Assembly: GCF_018070045.1 (NCBI RefSeq)
Contig: NZ_JAGPYK010000001.1
Location: forward strand, 310,001 to 374,000
Reading direction: 5' to 3'
Source: Micromonospora sp. U21
Lineage (GTDB): Bacteria > Actinomycetota > Actinomycetes > Mycobacteriales > Micromonosporaceae
Length of the DNA stretch: 64,000 nt
Positions 27,274-36,330 of this stretch are shown here, piece by piece. The position numbers and the translations under genes were made by a program. The notes under the pieces are model-generated. The model was not told where the DNA came from, did not search any database, and saw only the letters and a program-made list of their open reading frames with translations. Positions within the stretch are counted from its first letter, which is position 1, and every line of letters begins with the position of its first letter.

Positions 27274-27334
27274 CGATGAAAGGAAGGGCCCCTTGTTAAC
27301 CCCAGGCGTTAACAAGGGGCCCTTCCTTTCATCG
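27274..27334. repeat. Palindromic AAGGAAGGGCCCC element, copy 1
   Basis: A perfect 27-bp inverted repeat (27274-27300 and 27308-27334) with the 7-base loop CCCAGGC. A related, less perfect copy is at 46871-46923. It lies just downstream of the GNAT gene and could act as a terminator. As far as I recall, such elements are frequent in Micromonospora genomes. Confidence 0.95.
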
Positions 27335-27424
27335 CACCCACCCGCACCCGGGGCCGGCGAACTCACCTGGTGGTGAGCCGGGGCCGCGCACCGGCAGTCA
27401 TCAATAGTCACGCCGGTCGAAGTG

Positions 27425-27453
27425 TTGACGCCCTCGTAGCACGTCAGTAACAT
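27425..27453 (+). promoter_or_regulatory. Candidate sigma-A promoter of the glucanase gene
   Basis: TTGACG (27425-27430), 17 bp, TAACAT (27448-27453). The start of transcription would fall near 27460, leaving a leader of about 230 bases. It is the best promoter-like match in the window. Confidence 0.55.
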
Positions 27454-27464
27454 CTGGTCAACGT

Positions 27465-27505
27465 CATGCAAAATCTCGACAAAGGTGTGCTTGATTCTTT
27501 GCATG
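27465..27505. promoter_or_regulatory. Inverted repeat at the transcription start, possible operator
   Basis: CATGCAAA (27465-27472) and TTTGCATG (27498-27505) are perfect complements 25 bases apart. The pair straddles the region right after the predicted start of transcription, a usual place for a repressor site. The binding protein is not known. Confidence 0.4.
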
Positions 27506-27524
27506 GGGTCGCAAGTTCTGGCGG

Positions 27525-27546
27525 ACCGCCTCTTTGGCGGTTTTTC
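27525..27546 (+). terminator. Intrinsic terminator in the glucanase leader
   Basis: ACCGCC, TCTTT, GGCGGT followed directly by TTTTC: a 6-bp stem with a T-run, rare in this GC-rich window. It lies about 147 bp before the ATG of the glucanase gene and after the candidate promoter, so it may act as an attenuator. Confidence 0.6.
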
Positions 27547-27692
27547 TCCCCCGAGCCCGCCGTCACCCACCACCTCGCCTCTTCGGCACCTCCCACACCA
27601 GCCGGCGCGCCCCCACGCGTCGGCTGACGACGCGCCGAGTCACGCCCACGCCGTGGTCCCCGCGGCACCGTCCCCCGAACGACAGGACAGTG

Positions 27693-30600
27693 ATGAGACG
27701 AACGAATCTGTTCAGGATGGTGGCGGCGACAGTCGCGGCCACGGTGATCGCCACCGTCGGGTCGGCGGCCGTCGCGAACCCGGCAGGCGCCGCCCGCCCA
27801 GCCGACACGACAGCCGCGTCGAGCACCGCCTTCGCCCCGGCGGCGACCAACCTCGCCCAGGGTCGACCGACGCAGGAGAGCGGCCACGCCGACGTCTACG
27901 ACTCGTCCAAGGTCGTCGACGGCAACGCGGGCAGCTACTGGGAGAGCGTCAACAATTCCTTCCCCGAGTGGGTGCAGGTCGATCTCGGCTCGTCGCAGGC
28001 CGTCAACCAGGTCGTGCTGAAGCTGCCGACCTCCGGGTGGGCGACCCGCACGCAGACTCTGAGCGTGCAGGGCAGCGCCAACGGTTCGTCGTTCACCGAC
28101 CTGGTCGCGTCGCAGACCTACACCTTCAACCCGGCGAGCGGCAGCACGGTCACGATCAACTTCAGCCAGACCACCACCCGCCACGTGCGGATCACCATCA
28201 CGGGCAACAGCGGCTGGCCGGCCGGCCAGCTGTCGGAGCTCGAGGTGTACGGCAGCGGCGGCGGCGGTCCGGACACGACCGCACCGAGCGTGCCGGGGAA
28301 CCTCTCGTACACCCAGTCGGGCACCACGATCACTCTCAACTGGGTCGCGTCCACCGACAACCCCGGTGGCAGCGGCATCGCCGGCTACGACATCTACCGC
28401 AACGGCACGTTCCTCCAGTCCGTCGCGAACGTGACCACCTTCAACGACACGCAGCCGACCACGGCGACCGTGTCGTATCACGTCCGGGCGCGCGACGTCG
28501 CGGGCAACCTCTCGGGCAACAGCAACACGGTGACCCGTACCGGCGGCGGGGACACCACCGCGCCGAGCGTCCCCGGCACGTTGTCGCACAGCACGTCGGG
28601 CAACACGATCACCCTCAACTGGGGCGCCTCCACCGACTCCGGTGGCAGCGGTCTGGCCGGCTACAACGTCTACCGCGGCGGCAGCCTGATCGCGACGCTG
28701 AGCACCGTCCTCACGTACCAGGACACGCAGCCGTCGACGGCGACCGTGTCGTACTACGTCCGCGCCCGCGACGGCGCGGGCAACCTGTCCGGCAACAGCA
28801 ACACGGTCACCCGGACCGGCACGGTGCCCCCCGCCTGCACGAACGTGGCGCAGGGCAAGACCATGACCGCGAGCGGCTCGACGTTCACCTTCACCCCCGA
28901 GAAGGCGAACGACGGGCAGCTCGCGACGTACTGGGAGGGCGCGGCGAGCTACCCGCAGAACCTGACCGTGGCCCTCGGCGCGAACCACTCGATCTCGGCC
29001 GTCACCGTCAAGCTGAACCCGGACCCGGCCTGGGGCACCCGTACGCAGACGATTCAGATCCTCGGTCGCGACCAGGCCTCGTCGGCGTACACCAATCTGG
29101 TGTCGGCGGCCAGCTACCAGTTCGTCCAGGGCAACAACGTGGTGCGCATCCCGGTCACCGCGACCACCGCCGACGTGCAGTTGCGGTTCACGGCCAACAG
29201 TGGGGCCCCGTCGGGCCAGGTGGCCGAGCTCGAGGTGTGCGGCACGCCGGCACCCAACCCCGACCTGGTCATCAGCTCGACGACCTGGTCGCCCGTGTCG
29301 CCGAGCGAGGCCACTGCGGTCACCCTCTCGGCCGTGGTCCAGAACGTGGGGTCGGCGGCAGCCGGAGCCACCACGGTCAACTTCAGCCTGGCCGGCGCGG
29401 TCGTCGGTAGCGCCGCGGTGGGCGCGCTCAGCGCCGAGGGCTCGACCACGGTCTCGTTCAACGCCGGAACCCGGCCGATGGGCAGCTACAGCGTCTCGGC
29501 GGTGGTCGACCCGACGAACACGATCGTCGAGCAGAACAACGGCAACAACAGCTACACCGCACCCTCGCCGCTGGTGGTCGCGCAGGCTCCGGGTCCCGAC
29601 CTGCAGGTCCTCAGCATCGCCTCCAACCCGCCGAACCCGGCCGTCGGGGCATCCGTCACGTTCACCGTGGCGGTCCGCAACCGCGGCACCACCGCGACCG
29701 GCGCGACCACGGTCACCCGCCTGGCGGTGGGCAGCACCACGCTGAACACCAACACCGCCTCGATAGCCGCCGGCGCCACGGTCAACGTGGCTGTCGCCGG
29801 AAGCTGGACGGCCACCAGTGGCGGCGCCACCATCACCGCCACCGCCGACGCGACCAACACGGTCGTCGAGACCAACGAGACCAACAACGCGTTCTCCCAG
29901 TCGATCGTGGTCGGGCGTGGGGCGGCGGTCCCGTACGTCTCCTACGAGGCGGAGGCCGCCCAGTACCAGGGCACGCTGCTGGAGGCCGACCCATTGCGCA
30001 CCTTCGGTCACACCAACTTCGCGACCGAGTCCTCCGGCCGCAAGTCGGTACGGCTGAACAGCACCGGACAGTTCGTCCAGTTCACCTCGACCAACCCCGC
30101 CAACGCCATCGTGGTGCGCAACTCCATCCCGGATGCTCCCGGCGGTGGCGGCATCGAGGCGACGATCAGCCTCTACATCAACGACGTCTTCTCCCGGAAG
30201 CTGAGCCTGTCGTCGCGGCACAGTTGGCTCTACGGCAACACCGACGGCCCCGAGGCGCTGACCAACACCCCGCAGGCGGACGCCCGACGGCTGTTCGACG
30301 AGTCGAACGCCCTGCTGGCGCAGTCCTACCCGGCCGGTACCCGGTTCAGGTTGCAGCGCGATGCCGGCGACTCGGCCTCGTTCTACGTCATCGACATGAT
30401 CGACCTGGAGCAGGTGGCGCCGGCGGCGAGCCAGCCGGCCGGGTGCACCTCGATCACCGCGTATGGTGCCGTCCCGAACGACGGGCTCGACGACACCACC
30501 GCCATCCAGCGTGCGGTGACCGACGACCAGAACGGGGTCATCGGCTGCGTCTGGATCCCGGCGGGGCAGTGGCGGCAGGAGCAGAAGATCCTGACCGACG

Positions 30601-31664
30601 ACCCGCTGAACCGGGGTACGCACAACCAGGTCGGCATCAGCAACGTCACGATCCGGGGCGCCGGGATGTGGCACTCGCAGCTCTACACGCTGACCGAGCC
30701 GCAGAACGTGGTGGGCGGCATCAACCACCCGCACGAGGGCAACTTCGGGTTCGACATCGACAAGAACACCCAGATCTCGGACATCGCCATCTTCGGCTCC
30801 GGCCGGATCCGTGGTGGTGACGGCAACGCCGAGGGTGGCGTGGGTCTGAACGGCCGGTTCGGGACGGGCACCAGGATCAGCAACGTCTGGATCGAGCACG
30901 CCAACGTGGGTGTCTGGGTGGGTCGCGACTACGACAACATCCCCGACCTCTGGGGCCCGGCCGACGGGCTGGAGTTCAGCGGCATGCGGATCCGCAACAC
31001 CTACGCCGACGGCATCAACTTCAGCAACGGCACGCGGAACTCGCGGGTGTTCAACTCGTCCTTCCGCACCACCGGCGACGACGCCCTGGCCGTCTGGGCC
31101 AACCCGTACGTCAAGGACCGGAACGTGGACATCGCCCACGACAACCGCTTCGTCAACAACACCATCCAGCTGCCCTGGCGGGCGAACGGCATCGCCATCT
31201 ACGGCGGCTATGACAACTCGATCGAGAACAACCTGATCTACGACACCGCGAACTACCCGGGCATCATGCTGGCGACCGACCACGACCCGCTGCCCTTCTC
31301 CGGGACGACGCTGATCGCCAACAACGGGCTCTACCGGACCGGTGGCGCGTTCTGGAACGAGGACCAGGAGTTCGGCGCCATCACCCTCTTCCCCGCCACG
31401 AGAGACATCACGGGGGTCACGATCCGGGACACCGAGATCCACGACTCCACCTACGACGGCATCCAGTTCAAGAACGGCGGCGGCAACATGCCGAACGTCG
31501 CGATCACCAACGTGCGGATCGACAAGTCGAACAACGGCGCCGGCATCCTCGCGATGAGCGGTGCCCGCGGCAACGCCACGCTGACCAACGTGACCATCAC
31601 CAACTCGGCGGACGGCAACATCGTCATCCAACCGGGGTCGCAGTTCGTCATCAACGGCGGCTAG
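27693..31664 (+). CDS. Secreted multidomain alpha-1,3-glucanase (GH87, mycodextranase type)
   Basis: A 1,323-residue protein that probably hydrolyses alpha-1,3-glucan of fungal walls or dental-type mutan. A signal peptide (about 1-33) is followed by discoidin domain 1 (49-186), two fibronectin III domains (192-284, 286-376), discoidin domain 2 (379-517), two CARDB-like domains (522-629, 634-742), a carbohydrate-binding-like region (747-906) and a beta-helix catalytic domain (916-1323). Asp1106 (YADGINF) and Asp1129-Asp1130 (TTGDDALA) have exactly the +23/+24 spacing of the three catalytic Asp residues known in Bacillus and Paenibacillus GH87 enzymes. The ATG at 27693 is directly before the signal peptide. 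Confidence 0.85.
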   Translation: MRRTNLFRMVAATVAATVIATVGSAAVANPAGAARPADTTAASSTAFAPAATNLAQGRPTQESGHADVYDSSKVVDGNAGSYWESVNNSFPEWVQVDLGSSQAVNQVVLKLPTSGWATRTQTLSVQGSANGSSFTDLVASQTYTFNPASGSTVTINFSQTTTRHVRITITGNSGWPAGQLSELEVYGSGGGGPDTTAPSVPGNLSYTQSGTTITLNWVASTDNPGGSGIAGYDIYRNGTFLQSVANVTTFNDTQPTTATVSYHVRARDVAGNLSGNSNTVTRTGGGDTTAPSVPGTLSHSTSGNTITLNWGASTDSGGSGLAGYNVYRGGSLIATLSTVLTYQDTQPSTATVSYYVRARDGAGNLSGNSNTVTRTGTVPPACTNVAQGKTMTASGSTFTFTPEKANDGQLATYWEGAASYPQNLTVALGANHSISAVTVKLNPDPAWGTRTQTIQILGRDQASSAYTNLVSAASYQFVQGNNVVRIPVTATTADVQLRFTANSGAPSGQVAELEVCGTPAPNPDLVISSTTWSPVSPSEATAVTLSAVVQNVGSAAAGATTVNFSLAGAVVGSAAVGALSAEGSTTVSFNAGTRPMGSYSVSAVVDPTNTIVEQNNGNNSYTAPSPLVVAQAPGPDLQVLSIASNPPNPAVGASVTFTVAVRNRGTTATGATTVTRLAVGSTTLNTNTASIAAGATVNVAVAGSWTATSGGATITATADATNTVVETNETNNAFSQSIVVGRGAAVPYVSYEAEAAQYQGTLLEADPLRTFGHTNFATESSGRKSVRLNSTGQFVQFTSTNPANAIVVRNSIPDAPGGGGIEATISLYINDVFSRKLSLSSRHSWLYGNTDGPEALTNTPQADARRLFDESNALLAQSYPAGTRFRLQRDAGDSASFYVIDMIDLEQVAPAASQPAGCTSITAYGAVPNDGLDDTTAIQRAVTDDQNGVIGCVWIPAGQWRQEQKILTDDPLNRGTHNQVGISNVTIRGAGMWHSQLYTLTEPQNVVGGINHPHEGNFGFDIDKNTQISDIAIFGSGRIRGGDGNAEGGVGLNGRFGTGTRISNVWIEHANVGVWVGRDYDNIPDLWGPADGLEFSGMRIRNTYADGINFSNGTRNSRVFNSSFRTTGDDALAVWANPYVKDRNVDIAHDNRFVNNTIQLPWRANGIAIYGGYDNSIENNLIYDTANYPGIMLATDHDPLPFSGTTLIANNGLYRTGGAFWNEDQEFGAITLFPATRDITGVTIRDTEIHDSTYDGIQFKNGGGNMPNVAITNVRIDKSNNGAGILAMSGARGNATLTNVTITNSADGNIVIQPGSQFVINGG

Positions 31665-31667
31665 TCC

Positions 31668-31699
31668 CGACCGAGGGCCGCTCCGGCGGCCCTCGGTCG
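31668..31699. terminator. Terminator after the glucanase gene
   Basis: Perfect 14-bp stem (31668-31681 with 31686-31699) and a 4-base loop, starting 4 bp after the stop codon. Confidence 0.85.
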
Positions 31700-31714
31700 C
31701 CCGGCCGGCGGCTT

Positions 31715-31789
31715 GATCGACACGGTTTCGGCGATGTCGGGGTATCCGGGTATCGGGGATACCCCGACATCGCCGATCTGGAGTCGATC
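31715..31789. repeat. Palindromic GATCGAC element, copy 1
   Basis: Arms of 33 bases (31715-31747 and 31757-31789), identical when folded except for 6 central bases, separated by 9 bases. A related copy lies at 39676-39756. It sits between the glucanase terminator and dxr. Confidence 0.9.
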
Positions 31790-31887
31790 ATCGGAGGAGG
31801 CGCCGGAGGAGGTCGCCGATCCGCAGGTGGGCGGGGAGGGCTGAGGCTCCCAGCGGGCGCTCAGCGGGCCTGAGGAACAATGGCGCC

Positions 31888-33099
31888 GTGACTTCCCCCC
31901 GCGACCTCGTCCTGCTCGGGTCCACCGGCTCGATCGGCACACAGGCCATCGACATCGTCCGGCGCAACCCGGACCGGTTCCGGGTGGTCGCCCTGGGCGC
32001 GGGCGGCGGCAACGTCCAGTTGCTCGCCGCGCAGGCTCTCGAACTGGGCGTCGACGCGGTCGGGGTGGCCAAGGCATCCGCCGCGCAGGACCTCCAGCTG
32101 GCGTTCTACGCCGAGGCGAGCCGGCGCGGCTGGGCCACCGGCGACTTCAAGCTTCCCAAGATCGTGGCCGGGCCGGACGCGATGACCGAGCTGGCGCAGT
32201 GGCCGTGCGACATCGTGCTCAACGGGGTGGTCGGCTCGCTCGGGCTCGCGCCGACGCTGGCCGCTCTGCGCGGTGGTCGTACCCTCGCCCTCGCAAACAA
32301 GGAGTCGCTCGTCGCCGGCGGCCCGCTGGTCAAGGCCGCGGTGACGCGGCCGGGGCAGATCGTCCCGGTCGACTCGGAGCACACCGCGTTGGCCCAGTGC
32401 CTGCGTTCCGGCTCGCACGGCGAGGTACGCCGGCTGATCGTCACCGCCAGCGGAGGGCCCTTCCGGGGCCGGAGCCGCGACGAGTTGACGCAGGTCACGC
32501 CCGAGCAGGCGCTCGCACACCCGACGTGGAACATGGGCAAGGTCATCACGATCAACTCCGCCACGATGGTCAACAAGGCCCTGGAAGTGATCGAGGCACA
32601 CGAACTCTTCGACGTGCCCTACGCCGACATCACCGTGATGGTGCACCCGACGTCAGTGATCCACTCCATGGTCGAGTTCGTCGACGGCTCGACGATCGCC
32701 CAGGCCAGCCCACCGGACATGCGGCTGCCGATCGCGGTCGCCCTGGGCTGGCCGGACCGGGTCCCGGGGGCCGCCTCCGCGGTCGACTGGACGGCCGCGC
32801 ACACCTGGGAGTTCGCGCCGCTGGACGACGCGGCGTTCCCGGCCGTCGCGCTGGCCAAGGCCGCCGGGGAGGCCGGCCGCTGCCGCCCGGCGATCTACAA
32901 CGCGGCGAACGAGGAGTGCGTCGAGGCGTTCGTGGCGGGTCGGCTGCCGTTCCTGGGGATCGTCGACACCCTCGAACGGGTGTTGGAGGAGGCTCCGGAC
33001 TTCAGCGAACCGGGTACCGTCGAGGACGTGCTCGCGGCGGAGTCGTGGGCGCGTGCGCACGCGCAGGAGATCATCGCGGGTTCGGTGGAAGGAGCTTGA
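31888..33099 (+). CDS. dxr: 1-deoxy-D-xylulose 5-phosphate reductoisomerase
   Basis: A 403-residue enzyme that makes MEP from DXP, the committed step of the non-mevalonate isoprenoid pathway, with NADPH. The nucleotide motif [16 protein letters not shown] is at residues 9-24, and NKESLVAGG and [16 protein letters not shown] (metal and substrate sites) follow. The start is the GTG at 31888; an ATG eight bases upstream is out of frame. Its stop overlaps the rseP start by one base. dxr, rseP and ispG form one operon, the usual actinobacterial order. Confidence 0.97.
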   Translation: MTSPRDLVLLGSTGSIGTQAIDIVRRNPDRFRVVALGAGGGNVQLLAAQALELGVDAVGVAKASAAQDLQLAFYAEASRRGWATGDFKLPKIVAGPDAMTELAQWPCDIVLNGVVGSLGLAPTLAALRGGRTLALANKESLVAGGPLVKAAVTRPGQIVPVDSEHTALAQCLRSGSHGEVRRLIVTASGGPFRGRSRDELTQVTPEQALAHPTWNMGKVITINSATMVNKALEVIEAHELFDVPYADITVMVHPTSVIHSMVEFVDGSTIAQASPPDMRLPIAVALGWPDRVPGAASAVDWTAAHTWEFAPLDDAAFPAVALAKAAGEAGRCRPAIYNAANEECVEAFVAGRLPFLGIVDTLERVLEEAPDFSEPGTVEDVLAAESWARAHAQEIIAGSVEGA

Positions 33100-34349
33100 T
33101 GGCAAACCTGCTCGGGGTGGCGCTCTTCGCCCTGGCCATCCTCGTCTCGGTGAGCCTGCACGAGGCGGGTCACATGCTGACCGCCAAGGCGTTCGGGATG
33201 AAGGTCACGAAGTACTTCGTCGGTTTCGGCCCCACCCTCTGGTCGTTCAAGCGGGGTGAGACGGAGTACGGCATCAAGGGCATTCCGCTCGGCGGCTTCT
33301 GCAAGATCGTCGGGATGACCGCGCAGGACGACGACGTCGACCCGGCCGACGAGCCGCGGGCGATGTGGCGCTACCCGGTCTGGAAGCGGACGATCGTCAT
33401 GTCCGCGGGCTCGATCACCCACTTCGCGCTGGCACTGATCGCCATCTGGATCGCCGCCGTCTCGCTGGGCCTGCCCAACCGCGACTTCCCCAGCACCGAG
33501 GCGCAGATCCGCCAGGAGCCGGCCGTGATCGCGCTGTCCGACTGCGTGGTCCCGGAGAACGCCCCCCGCGCCTGCGCCCCAGGTGACGTCGCCAGCCCCG
33601 CAGCCCAGGCCCAACTGCGCGACGGTGACCGGATCACCTCGGTCAACGGCACGCCGATCAACAACTACGGCGAGCTGCTGGTCGCCCTGCGCGGGCTCAA
33701 GCCCGGCGACACCGCCCAGATCGACTACGTCCGCGACGGGCAGCCAGGGAAGACGAGCACCGTGCTCGCGCAGACCCAGCGCCCGCCGCTCGACGACCCG
33801 AAGGGCACCGTCGCCCCGGTCGCCGCACTCGGCGTCGGCCTCGTGCCCACCACGCCGACCCGGGTGACCTACGGTCCGGTCGCGGCGTTCGGCGCAACGG
33901 CCGACTTCACCCGCGAACTGGCCGTCGGCACGGTCCAGGCGTTGCAGCGGCTGCCGCAGAAGGTCCCCGCCCTGTGGACCGCCATCACCGGCGGCGAGCG
34001 TGACGTGGACACCCCGATCAGCGTGGTCGGCGCCAGCCGGCTCGGCGGCGAGGCGTTCGCCAACAAGGCCTGGCTGCTGTTCGTGACGCTGTTCATCTCG
34101 TTGAACTTCTTCATCGGCGTCTTCAACCTGCTGCCGCTGCTCCCGCTGGACGGCGGCCACATCGCCATCGCCTGGTTCGAACGGGCCAGGTCGTGGCTCT
34201 ATGCGCGGATCGGCCGTGCCGACCCCGGACGGGTCGACTACCTCAAGCTGATGCCCTTCACGTACGTGGTGATCCTGATCGGTGGCGTGTTCACGCTGCT
34301 GACCATCACCGCGGACGTCGTCAACCCGATCACGCTCTTCCCAAGGTGA
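33099..34349 (+). CDS. rseP: Site-2 intramembrane metalloprotease, RseP/Rip1
   Basis: A 416-residue membrane zinc protease that cuts anti-sigma factors and other membrane proteins within the membrane. HEAGH is in the first helix (about residues 21-25), a PDZ-like domain covers about 165-240, and [12 protein letters not shown] near 340 carries the third zinc ligand. Four membrane segments can be seen. The start TGATG overlaps the dxr stop. Mycobacterial Rip1 is encoded at the same place. Confidence 0.95.
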   Translation: MANLLGVALFALAILVSVSLHEAGHMLTAKAFGMKVTKYFVGFGPTLWSFKRGETEYGIKGIPLGGFCKIVGMTAQDDDVDPADEPRAMWRYPVWKRTIVMSAGSITHFALALIAIWIAAVSLGLPNRDFPSTEAQIRQEPAVIALSDCVVPENAPRACAPGDVASPAAQAQLRDGDRITSVNGTPINNYGELLVALRGLKPGDTAQIDYVRDGQPGKTSTVLAQTQRPPLDDPKGTVAPVAALGVGLVPTTPTRVTYGPVAAFGATADFTRELAVGTVQALQRLPQKVPALWTAITGGERDVDTPISVVGASRLGGEAFANKAWLLFVTLFISLNFFIGVFNLLPLLPLDGGHIAIAWFERARSWLYARIGRADPGRVDYLKLMPFTYVVILIGGVFTLLTITADVVNPITLFPR

Positions 34350-35530
34350 GTGCTGAAGTGACCGCTGTCAGTCTCGGTATGCCCGCCGTACCGCCCCCGC
34401 CGCTCGCTCCCCGCCGGGCGAGCCGCCAGATCATGGTCGGCTCCGTGCCGGTCGGCGGTGGCGCGCCGGTGTCCGTGCAGTCGATGACCACCACCCTCAC
34501 CTCCGACATCAACGCCACTCTCCAGCAGATCGCCGAGCTGACCGCGTCGGGCTGCCAGATCGTCCGGGTGGCCGTGCCGTCCCAGGACGACGTCGAGGCG
34601 CTGCCGGCCATCGCCAAGAAGTCGCAGATCCCGGTGATCGCCGACATCCACTTCCAGCCCAAGTACGTCTTCGCCGCGATCGACGCCGGCTGCGCGGCGG
34701 TCCGGGTCAACCCGGGCAACATCCGCCAGTTCGACGACAAGGTCAAGGAGATCGCGGCAGCGGCCTCCGCCGCCGGCACGCCGATCCGGATCGGCGTCAA
34801 CGCCGGCTCGCTGGACAAGCGGCTACTGGCCAAGTACGGCAAGGCCACCGCCGAGGCGCTGGTCGAGTCGGCGCTGTGGGAGTGCTCGCTGTTCGAGGAG
34901 CACGGCTTCCGGGACATCAAGATCTCGGTCAAGCACAACGACCCGGTGGTGATGATCCGGGCGTACCGGCAGCTGGCCGAGCAGTGCGACTACCCGCTGC
35001 ACCTGGGCGTCACCGAGGCCGGCCCGGCGTTCCAGGGCACGATCAAGTCGGCGGTCGCCTTCGGCGCCCTGCTCGCCGAGGGGATCGGTGACACCATCCG
35101 GGTGTCGCTGTCCGCCCCGCCGGTGGAGGAGATCAAGGTCGGCAACCAGATCCTGGAGTCGCTGGGGCTGCGCGAGCGCGGCCTCGAGATCGTCTCCTGC
35201 CCGTCCTGCGGCCGGGCCCAGGTGGACGTCTACAAGCTCGCCGAGGAGGTCACCGCCGGTCTGGAAGGGCTGCCGGTGCCGCTGCGGGTGGCCGTGATGG
35301 GCTGCGTCGTCAACGGCCCGGGTGAGGCCCGTGAGGCCGACCTCGGCGTCGCCTCCGGCAACGGCAAGGGCCAGATCTTCGTCAAGGGGAAGGTCGTCAA
35401 GACGGTGCCCGAGGCGCAGATCGTGGAGACGCTGATCGAGGAGGCGCTGCGGATCGCCGACGAGATGGGCGCCGAGCTTCCCGAGGAGCTGCGCGGGCTG
35501 GTCACCGGCCCGACCGTCACCGTCCACTGA
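34346..35530 (+). CDS. ispG: 4-hydroxy-3-methylbut-2-enyl-diphosphate synthase
   Basis: A 394-residue [4Fe-4S] enzyme of the MEP pathway that forms HMBPP from MEcPP. The TIM-barrel part includes [11 protein letters not shown] and VNPGNI. The cluster cysteines are in SCPSCGR (about 285-288) and GCVVNGPGE (about 320). The GTG at 34346 makes a GTGA overlap with rseP and was chosen for that reason; GTG 34358 is also in frame. A very strong terminator follows 17 bp after the stop. Confidence 0.96.
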   Translation: MSAEVTAVSLGMPAVPPPPLAPRRASRQIMVGSVPVGGGAPVSVQSMTTTLTSDINATLQQIAELTASGCQIVRVAVPSQDDVEALPAIAKKSQIPVIADIHFQPKYVFAAIDAGCAAVRVNPGNIRQFDDKVKEIAAAASAAGTPIRIGVNAGSLDKRLLAKYGKATAEALVESALWECSLFEEHGFRDIKISVKHNDPVVMIRAYRQLAEQCDYPLHLGVTEAGPAFQGTIKSAVAFGALLAEGIGDTIRVSLSAPPVEEIKVGNQILESLGLRERGLEIVSCPSCGRAQVDVYKLAEEVTAGLEGLPVPLRVAVMGCVVNGPGEAREADLGVASGNGKGQIFVKGKVVKTVPEAQIVETLIEEALRIADEMGAELPEELRGLVTGPTVTVH

Positions 35531-35547
35531 TCCACCGCTCCGCCGCC

Positions 35548-35601
35548 CACACGCAGAGAGCGGCCGTTCCCCACTGAGGGAACGGCCGCTCTCTGCGTGT
35601 G
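35548..35601. terminator. Strong bidirectional terminator after ispG
   Basis: A perfect 24-bp stem (35548-35571 with 35578-35601) and a 6-base loop, between convergent ispG and the PadR gene. Confidence 0.95.
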
Positions 35602-35646
35602 GCGTGCCGGACCAACCCCTGCGGGGGCGGTCGGCGCTGCTCCGTG

Positions 35647-36219
35647 TCACTCCGATTCGGCGAGGATGGCGTACAGCTTGCGCCGGGTCTCGTCGAGCAC
35701 CTGGGCGGCCCGCTCCCGCTGGTCGTCGGTGCCGTTCATCATCACCTGGCGCAGTGCGTTCATCGCCTGCGCGCCGGAGTCCCGGATGTCGTGCCAACTG
35801 CTCACCGTGCCCTGGGCGACGTCCGCCCACGGTGGGGTCTGCGCGGCCTCGGTGGCCTCGGCCTGACCGGCCTCGGTGACCGTGAAACGCTTCCGCCCGC
35901 CGCCGGACTCCTCCGTGCTGGCGACGATCACCCCCTCGTCCTCCAGCAGTTGGAGGGTGGGGTAGATCGAGCCGGGGCTCGGACGCCAGGCACCGCCGGT
36001 GCGGGAGTCGATCTCCTGGATCATCTCGTAGCCGTGCATCGGCCGCTCGGTGAGCAGGGCCAGCACGGCGCCCCGGACGTTGGGGCGTCGACCCCGGCCG
36101 CGCCCGCGACCCCGGCCGCCCCAGGGGCCGCCGTGCTCGTGGCCGTGGGGGCCGGGCGGGAAGCCGAAGCCGCGCATCCGGGCCTCGTGCATCGGGTGCT
36201 GCTGTCGATGGAACCTCAT
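35647..36219 (-). CDS. PadR-family transcriptional regulator
   Basis: A 190-residue PadR regulator. The winged helix covers about residues 47-115 (VRGAVLALLTERPMHGYEMI and PSPGSIYPTLQLLEDEG), followed by a helical dimerisation part with the family's late helices. The first ~45 residues are His-, Gly- and Arg-rich (GRGRGRGR), which could bind metal or nucleic acid. The ATG at 36219 follows AAGGAGG. It is divergent from an MFS transporter gene, a common pair in which the repressor controls the efflux pump. Confidence 0.9.
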   Translation of the reverse strand: MRFHRQQHPMHEARMRGFGFPPGPHGHEHGGPWGGRGRGRGRGRRPNVRGAVLALLTERPMHGYEMIQEIDSRTGGAWRPSPGSIYPTLQLLEDEGVIVASTEESGGGRKRFTVTEAGQAEATEAAQTPPWADVAQGTVSSWHDIRDSGAQAMNALRQVMMNGTDDQRERAAQVLDETRRKLYAILAESE

Positions 36220-36247
36220 GCCTTCTTCCTCCTTGCGTACTGTCGCT

Positions 36248-36278
36248 GATGCATCAACGATATATCGGCAATGCATCG
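36248..36278. promoter_or_regulatory. Triple palindrome in the PadR-MFS gap, likely operator
   Basis: Three AT-rich palindromes, GATGCATC (36248-36255), CGATATATCG (36258-36267) and ATGCAT (36271-36276), have centres 11 bp apart, so they lie on one face of the helix. They sit between the divergent starts. TTTACA (36293) and TAGGGT (36318), 19 bp apart, could be the MFS promoter next to them. Confidence 0.55.
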
Positions 36279-36330
36279 CTGACGAGGGAAACTTTACAAA
36301 CCGTACGTACGTCTTGCTAGGGTGTCGGGC

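Noticed and set aside
27444-31631. Very long open frame (about 1,395 codons) antisense to the glucanase gene
   Set aside because: High GC at third codon positions removes stop codons from antisense frames; the sense frame has clear domains, a signal peptide and a terminator.
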